Origin: Comamonadaceae bacterium
GTDB lineage: Bacteria > Pseudomonadota > Gammaproteobacteria > Burkholderiales > Burkholderiaceae_C
Direction of reading: 5' to 3'
Assembly: GCA_947476465.1 (NCBI GenBank)
Contig: CANJQN010000012.1
Location: 1 to 59,467 of the forward strand
Length of the DNA stretch: 59,467 bases
Both the position numbers and the translations under genes were made by a program. The notes below the pieces were generated by a model. The model saw only the letters and a list, made by a program, of their open reading frames with translations. It was not told the origin of the DNA and searched no databases. How positions within the stretch are numbered: the stretch's first letter is position 1; each line of letters opens with the position of its first letter. This document shows positions 55,813 through 59,467 of the stretch, piece after piece.

Positions 55813-56925
55813 TCAGCTGTCTCCCCACATTTCTTTGGCCGTCTCCACCACCAGCCGCAGCTTGCTGCGCTGATCCTCCACCGCGATGTTGTTGCCGTGT
55901 ACCGTGCTGGAAAAACCGCACTGCGGCGACAGCGCCAGTTGCTCCATAGGCGCGTACTTCGCCGCTTCCTCGATGCGACGCTTGAGCGCGTCCTTGTTCT
56001 CCAGCTGGCCGAACTTGGTGGTGACCAGGCCCAGCACCACGGTCTTGCCGGGCTTTAAAAAGCGCAGCGGCCGGAAGTCGCCCGAGCGGTCGTCGTCGTA
56101 CTCGAGGAAGAAGGCGTCGATGTTCATCTCTGACAACAAAGCCTCGGCCACCGGCTCGTAGTTGCCGGCCGCCGCATGCGTGCTTTTGAAGTTGCCGCGG
56201 CACAGGTGCATGGCCAGCAGCATGCCTTCGGGTTTTTGCGCCACCACCTTGTTGATGAACTTGGCGTAGCGGTGCGGCAGCTCGTTGGGGTCGTCGCCGC
56301 GCAGGCGGGCCGCCTCGCGCATTTTCTCGTCGCACAGGTAGGCCAGGTTGGTGTCGTCCATCTGCACGTAGCGGCAGCCGGCCGCATGCAGCGAGCGCAG
56401 CTCGTCGCCATAAGCCTTGGCCACATCGTCGTAGAACGCGGGCTCGAGCTCGGGATAGGCCTCGCGGCTGATGCCGGCACGCCCGCCTCGAAAGTGCAGC
56501 ATGGTGGGCGAGGGGATCGTCACCTTGGGGGTCATGCCCGGGGCGATCTGGCTGCGCAGGTACTCGAAGTCGGCGCGCTGGATGTCCTTGGTGTGCCGCA
56601 CCTTGTCGACGACCCGTATCACCGGCGGCGCCAGCTCCTCGGTGCCGTCGGGCCGCAGCACCGTCACCGGAATGTCGGTCTTGACGCCGCCCATTTGCTC
56701 TAAAAAGTCGATGTGAAAGTAGGTGCGGCGAAACTCGCCGTCGGTGATCGACTTCAGGCCCAGCTCCTGCTGGAAGTGCACCACCTCGGTGATGGCCTTG
56801 TCCTCCACCAAACGCAGAGCCTGCGGCGTGATCTCGCCGCGCGCCAGGCGCTCGCGCGCCTCCAGCAGGTACTTGGGACGCAGGAAGCTGCCGACGTGGT
56901 CGTAGCGGGCGGGAAGGTGCATCAT
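55813..56925 (-). CDS. MetE-like (YxjG family) cobalamin-independent methyltransferase
   Basis: A 370-residue protein of the C-terminal MetE family (YxjG/YxjH type), which transfers methyl groups to homocysteine-like thiols at a zinc site. RYDHVGSFLRPKYLLEAR at the start, SITDGEFRRTYFHIDFLEQ, and the zinc-type ligands in LAMHLCRGN and ALSPQCGFSST are visible. It lacks the N-terminal half of full MetE. It is the third gene of the vanA, vanB operon, 34 bp after vanB, so it may handle a one-carbon unit linked to demethylation. That link is inference. Confidence 0.85.
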   Translation of the reverse strand: MMHLPARYDHVGSFLRPKYLLEARERLARGEITPQALRLVEDKAITEVVHFQQELGLKSITDGEFRRTYFHIDFLEQMGGVKTDIPVTVLRPDGTEELAPPVIRVVDKVRHTKDIQRADFEYLRSQIAPGMTPKVTIPSPTMLHFRGGRAGISREAYPELEPAFYDDVAKAYGDELRSLHAAGCRYVQMDDTNLAYLCDEKMREAARLRGDDPNELPHRYAKFINKVVAQKPEGMLLAMHLCRGNFKSTHAAAGNYEPVAEALLSEMNIDAFFLEYDDDRSGDFRPLRFLKPGKTVVLGLVTTKFGQLENKDALKRRIEEAAKYAPMEQLALSPQCGFSSTVHGNNIAVEDQRSKLRLVVETAKEMWGDS

Positions 56926-56959
56926 GGCGCGGTCCTTGGTGGGATCAGGTCAACGGGTT

Positions 56960-57910
56960 CTAGAGGTCAAGCACCAGCAGCGGGCCCTTGGCCCGCGAGC
57001 AGCAGGGCATGAACTGGTCGTTGGCGGCTCGCTCTTCGTCGGTGAGGTAGTAGTCGCGGTGGTCGCATTCGCCTTCCAGCACGCGCGTCAGGCAGGTGCC
57101 GCACACGCCCTGTTCGCACGACACCATGATCTCCACCCCGTGGGCCGACAGGGCCTGCGTCACGCTCTGGTCGGCCGCCACGGCGTAGGTTTGGCCACTG
57201 CTGGCCAAGCGCACCTGGAAGGCCTGGTCGCCCGTGGTGTCAGCCGGTGCCGCGCCGAAATACTCCACGTGCACATGGTCTGCCGGCCAGGCGCGGTCCT
57301 TGGCCGTCTTGACCACGAAATCGATGAACCCGCCGGGGCCGCACACGTACAGGCGCGCACCGGGCGGCTGGGCGGCCAGCACCGCGGGCAGGTCCAGCTT
57401 CTGGGCGGCGTCGCCCTCGTCCAGGTGGATGCGGGTGCGCTCGCCGAAGGCCGCCACTTCGCGTTCGAAGGCGGTGCGGGCGAGCGAACGGGTGCAGTAG
57501 TGCAGCTCGAAGCTGCCGCCGCTGGTGGCCAGGCGCTGGGCCATGCACAGCAGCGGCGTCACGCCGATGCCGCCGGCCAGCAGCAGGATGTGGGGCGCGT
57601 GCTCCAGCGGGAAGTGGTTGCGCGGCTCGCTGATGGTGAGCGTGTCGCCGGCTTTGACCTTGTCATGCATGCTGGTCGAGCCCCCGCGCGAGGCGGGGTC
57701 GCGCAGCACGGCAATGCGGTAGCGGTGGCGCTCCAGCGGGTCGTTGCACAGCGAGTACTGGCGCACCAGGCCGCCGGGCACATGCACATCGATGTGCGAG
57801 CCGGCGCTGAAGGCGGGCAGGGGGCTGCCGTCCACGCGCGCGAGTTCAAAACTGTCGATGCCTTCGGCCTCGCGCCTTCTCTCGACCACCTTCACCTGGA
57901 TATCCGACAT
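56960..57910 (-). CDS. vanB: Vanillate O-demethylase-type oxidoreductase (reductase subunit)
   Basis: A 316-residue class IA oxygenase reductase. It has an N-terminal FMN/NADH-reductase part with RQYSLCNDP and LLLAGGIGVTPLLCMAQRL and the NAD motif YVCGPGGFIDFVV. The C-terminal plant-type [2Fe-2S] ferredoxin domain reads CEQGVCGTC (CX4CX2C) with a last Cys in FMPCCS. It passes electrons from NADH to the Rieske oxygenase encoded 18 bp upstream. VanB identity rests on the pairing with a VanA-like protein. Confidence 0.88.
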   Translation of the reverse strand: MSDIQVKVVERRREAEGIDSFELARVDGSPLPAFSAGSHIDVHVPGGLVRQYSLCNDPLERHRYRIAVLRDPASRGGSTSMHDKVKAGDTLTISEPRNHFPLEHAPHILLLAGGIGVTPLLCMAQRLATSGGSFELHYCTRSLARTAFEREVAAFGERTRIHLDEGDAAQKLDLPAVLAAQPPGARLYVCGPGGFIDFVVKTAKDRAWPADHVHVEYFGAAPADTTGDQAFQVRLASSGQTYAVAADQSVTQALSAHGVEIMVSCEQGVCGTCLTRVLEGECDHRDYYLTDEERAANDQFMPCCSRAKGPLLVLDL

Positions 57911-57928
57911 CTACATCACTTTCAATGC

Positions 57929-58963
57929 TTAGGACGGCTGCTGCTCCTGTGCGGCCAGCCGGTCGATGATGCGGCGTGCCTGCACGCCGCCCGCGTCGAT
58001 GTTCAGCATGAGCAAGCGCCGGTCGGGGTGGCGCAGCAGGTTGCGCTGCTGCGCCTCCAGCACGGCGGTGTCCTCGGCGAACACCTTGCCCTGCCCTTCG
58101 CGAATCTGCGCCGTGAGGGACTTGTCCCGCACATTGAAGTTGCGCGCCATGCCCCAGAAGTACCACATGCTGGTTTGTGTCTCGGGCGTGATGAAGTCGA
58201 CCACGATGCTCGATGCCTTGAACTTCGAGTCGGCATGGTAGCCGCCCCGGCCGGCCAAGGCCACGCCCACCTCGATCATCACTTGGCTCGGCGGATGAAA
58301 GTGGCACACCTGCCAGCGGTCGACCGGCTGGTCGTCTGGCAGGCCGTTGCCGCGCAGGTTGGCGCGCCAGAAGGGTGGGGCCATCACACTGTTCATGAAG
58401 CGGCTGGTGATCACATGGTCGCCTTCGGCCTTGGTGGCGACCGGCGTTTCGTCGATCTCCTTCTGGCCGATGCTGGTGGTGTGCACATAGGTCTCGTGCG
58501 TCAGGTCCATCAGGTTGTCGACCATCAGGCGCCAGTCGCAGCCGATGTGGTACATGCCCCCGCCATAGGCCCAGTCGGGGTTGTCGGCCCATTCCAGGGG
58601 GTGGATGGTGGCCGGATCGGCCAGCGCCTTGTCGCCCGGCCAGACCCAGATGAAGCCGTAGCGCTCGACCACCGCATAGCTCTTGATGGCCGGAAAGCCG
58701 CCCACCCGCTGGCCGGGCATGGAGATGGTCTTGCCTTCGCAGCCCATGGCCAGGCCGTGGTAGCCGCACACGAGCTTGCCCTCGCAGACATAGCCCAGCG
58801 ACAGCTGCGCGCCGCGGTGCGGACAGAAATCCTCGACCGCGGCCACCACGCCGTTGTCGCCGCGGTAGAAGGCGATCTTCTCGCCGCAGATCTGGCGGCC
58901 CAGTGGGCTGCTGTCGATTTCGTTGGGGGTGGCGGCGACGTACCAGGCGTTTTTCAGAAACAT
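57929..58963 (-). CDS. vanA: Vanillate O-demethylase-type Rieske oxygenase subunit
   Basis: A 344-residue Rieske non-haem iron oxygenase close to VanA, which removes the methyl group of vanillate to give protocatechuate and formaldehyde. The Rieske ligands are Cys47 and His49 in CPHRGAQ and Cys66 and His69 in CGYHG. The mononuclear iron site reads NLMDLTHETYVH (Asp153, His156, His161). The ATG at 58963 gives the VanA-like MFLKNAWYVA start. It is divergent from a GntR regulator. Related methoxybenzoate demethylases cannot be excluded. Confidence 0.9.
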   Translation of the reverse strand: MFLKNAWYVAATPNEIDSSPLGRQICGEKIAFYRGDNGVVAAVEDFCPHRGAQLSLGYVCEGKLVCGYHGLAMGCEGKTISMPGQRVGGFPAIKSYAVVERYGFIWVWPGDKALADPATIHPLEWADNPDWAYGGGMYHIGCDWRLMVDNLMDLTHETYVHTTSIGQKEIDETPVATKAEGDHVITSRFMNSVMAPPFWRANLRGNGLPDDQPVDRWQVCHFHPPSQVMIEVGVALAGRGGYHADSKFKASSIVVDFITPETQTSMWYFWGMARNFNVRDKSLTAQIREGQGKVFAEDTAVLEAQQRNLLRHPDRRLLMLNIDAGGVQARRIIDRLAAQEQQPS

Positions 58964-59021
58964 GGGATTTCCATCGGAAGCTGAGCGAAAATGTGGGATT
59001 ATGGAATCTCCGGATACTTGT

Positions 59022-59029
59022 TGTATACA
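59022..59029. promoter_or_regulatory. Candidate GntR operator TGTATACA between vanA and gntR
   Basis: The palindrome TGTATACA, within TTGTATACAT, sits in the AT-rich 148-bp divergent region. It fits the GT-AT-AC core bound by FadR-type GntR proteins. On the minus strand CATAAT, about 30 bp further on, could be the vanA -10. The adjacent GntR protein is the likely binder. Confidence 0.5.
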
Positions 59030-59111
59030 TGGAATAGATAAAATCGGCAAAATGTTCGTGTTTAACCAGATATATTGCCTATCTTCCTGATTGTTATGAC
59101 TAGTTGAATAC

Positions 59112-59467
59112 ATGCCAAGCCTCACTGAACGTGATGAAGTCCGCGCCACCGAGGCCGAGCCCACCGGTTCGCAGGCGGTGAAGGCCCTGCTTCGCCTGCG
59201 CGAAATGGTGCTGGCCGGTGAGCTGCCGGCCGGCTCGCGCATCGCGGAGCTGACCATCGTCGAAAAGCTTGGCGTCTCGCGAACGCCGATCCGCGCGGCG
59301 CTGATGCGGCTGGAGCAAGAGGGCCTGCTGGAAGCCTTGCCCAACGGCGGCTATGCAGTGCGCACGTTTTCCGAGCGCGACGTCATAGACGCCATCGAGC
59401 TGCGAGGCACGGTCGAAGGGCTGGCGGCGCGGCTGGCAGCCGAGCGCGGCGCACCGGCGGTGGTGTT
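59112..59467 (+). CDS. GntR (FCD-type, VanR-like) regulator, 3' end beyond the window
   Basis: The first 118 residues are visible and the frame runs off the end. The winged-helix domain reads ALLRLREMVLAGELPAGSRI, then LTIVEKLGVSRTPIRAALMR and EQEGLLEALPNGGYAVRTF, the classical GntR pattern. ERDVIDAIELRGTVEGLAAR opens an FCD ligand-binding domain. GntR proteins named VanR control vanAB in other bacteria. Being divergent from vanA with a palindrome between them, it is probably the operon's ligand-responsive repressor. Confidence 0.88.
   Translation, partial: MPSLTERDEVRATEAEPTGSQAVKALLRLREMVLAGELPAGSRIAELTIVEKLGVSRTPIRAALMRLEQEGLLEALPNGGYAVRTFSERDVIDAIELRGTVEGLAARLAAERGAPAVV

Noticed and set aside
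56924..58984. 686-codon plus-strand frame opposite vanA and vanB
   Set aside because: Antisense shadow; the minus strand holds full Rieske and ferredoxin motifs.

Overview
The window is high-GC chromosomal DNA of a betaproteobacterium, most likely a Comamonadaceae member of the Burkholderiales (relatives of Acidovorax, Variovorax or Hydrogenophaga). The signs are the GC-rich third codon positions, two Bug-type tripartite tricarboxylate receptors, a PA0069-type radical SAM protein, an aromatic-acid catabolic island, and intergenic palindromes of the kind scattered through these genomes. The genus call is inference. No rRNA, tRNA, CRISPR array or phage was seen.

Layout. 1-1000: remnant of an IS3-family element. 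1006-3087: exonuclease III and a lone AAA-type ATPase. 3150-10611: a nearly gapless minus-strand run of DUF2069, FAD oxidase, ccdA, ccdB, thyA, folA, yoaK-like, acyl-CoA dehydrogenase and CaiB-type CoA-transferase. 10623-17554: YihY, an alpha/beta hydrolase with MetY, a CBS protein, a decayed patch (GST and cupin remnants), then aroC, an MFS carrier and DUF167. 17590-24928: the MoxR, DUF58, transglutaminase, MltB run, then a histone-deacetylase-like enzyme and an MscS channel. 25056-29977: etfB, etfA, acyl-CoA dehydrogenase, nitronate monooxygenase. 30058-32755: radical SAM protein, a truncated EptA-like membrane domain, and a Kv-type potassium channel broken by one amber codon. 32857-37664: the heat-shock group dnaJ, dnaK, grpE with a sigma-32 promoter, then an FKBP isomerase and an HxlR regulator. 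37916-38629: a methyltransferase.

38638-50587 is the main accessory island. A minus-strand train carries an enoyl-CoA hydratase, a feruloyl-CoA-synthase-like ligase, a truncated SDR dehydrogenase, a Bug receptor, a MarR regulator, an amidase, HyuB, HyuA and a second Bug receptor. An amidohydrolase is divergent at its head. Ligase, hydratase, dehydrogenase and amidohydrolase match the order of a CoA-dependent, beta-oxidative hydrolytic shortening of hydroxycinnamates (Cou-like), with the dehydrogenase step broken here. 50823-55788 is the prkA, yeaH, spoVR stress module. 55813-59467 is a vanillate-demethylase-like operon (vanA, vanB and a MetE-like methyltransferase) with a divergent GntR regulator cut by the window end. 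Together these would take feruloyl-type compounds to vanillate and on to protocatechuate.

A second theme is gene decay: the IS3 transposase, GST, cupin, EptA-like gene, potassium channel and SDR are all internally deleted, truncated or stopped, while housekeeping neighbours are intact. Three kinds of intergenic palindromic repeat occur, one of them inside the etf operon.
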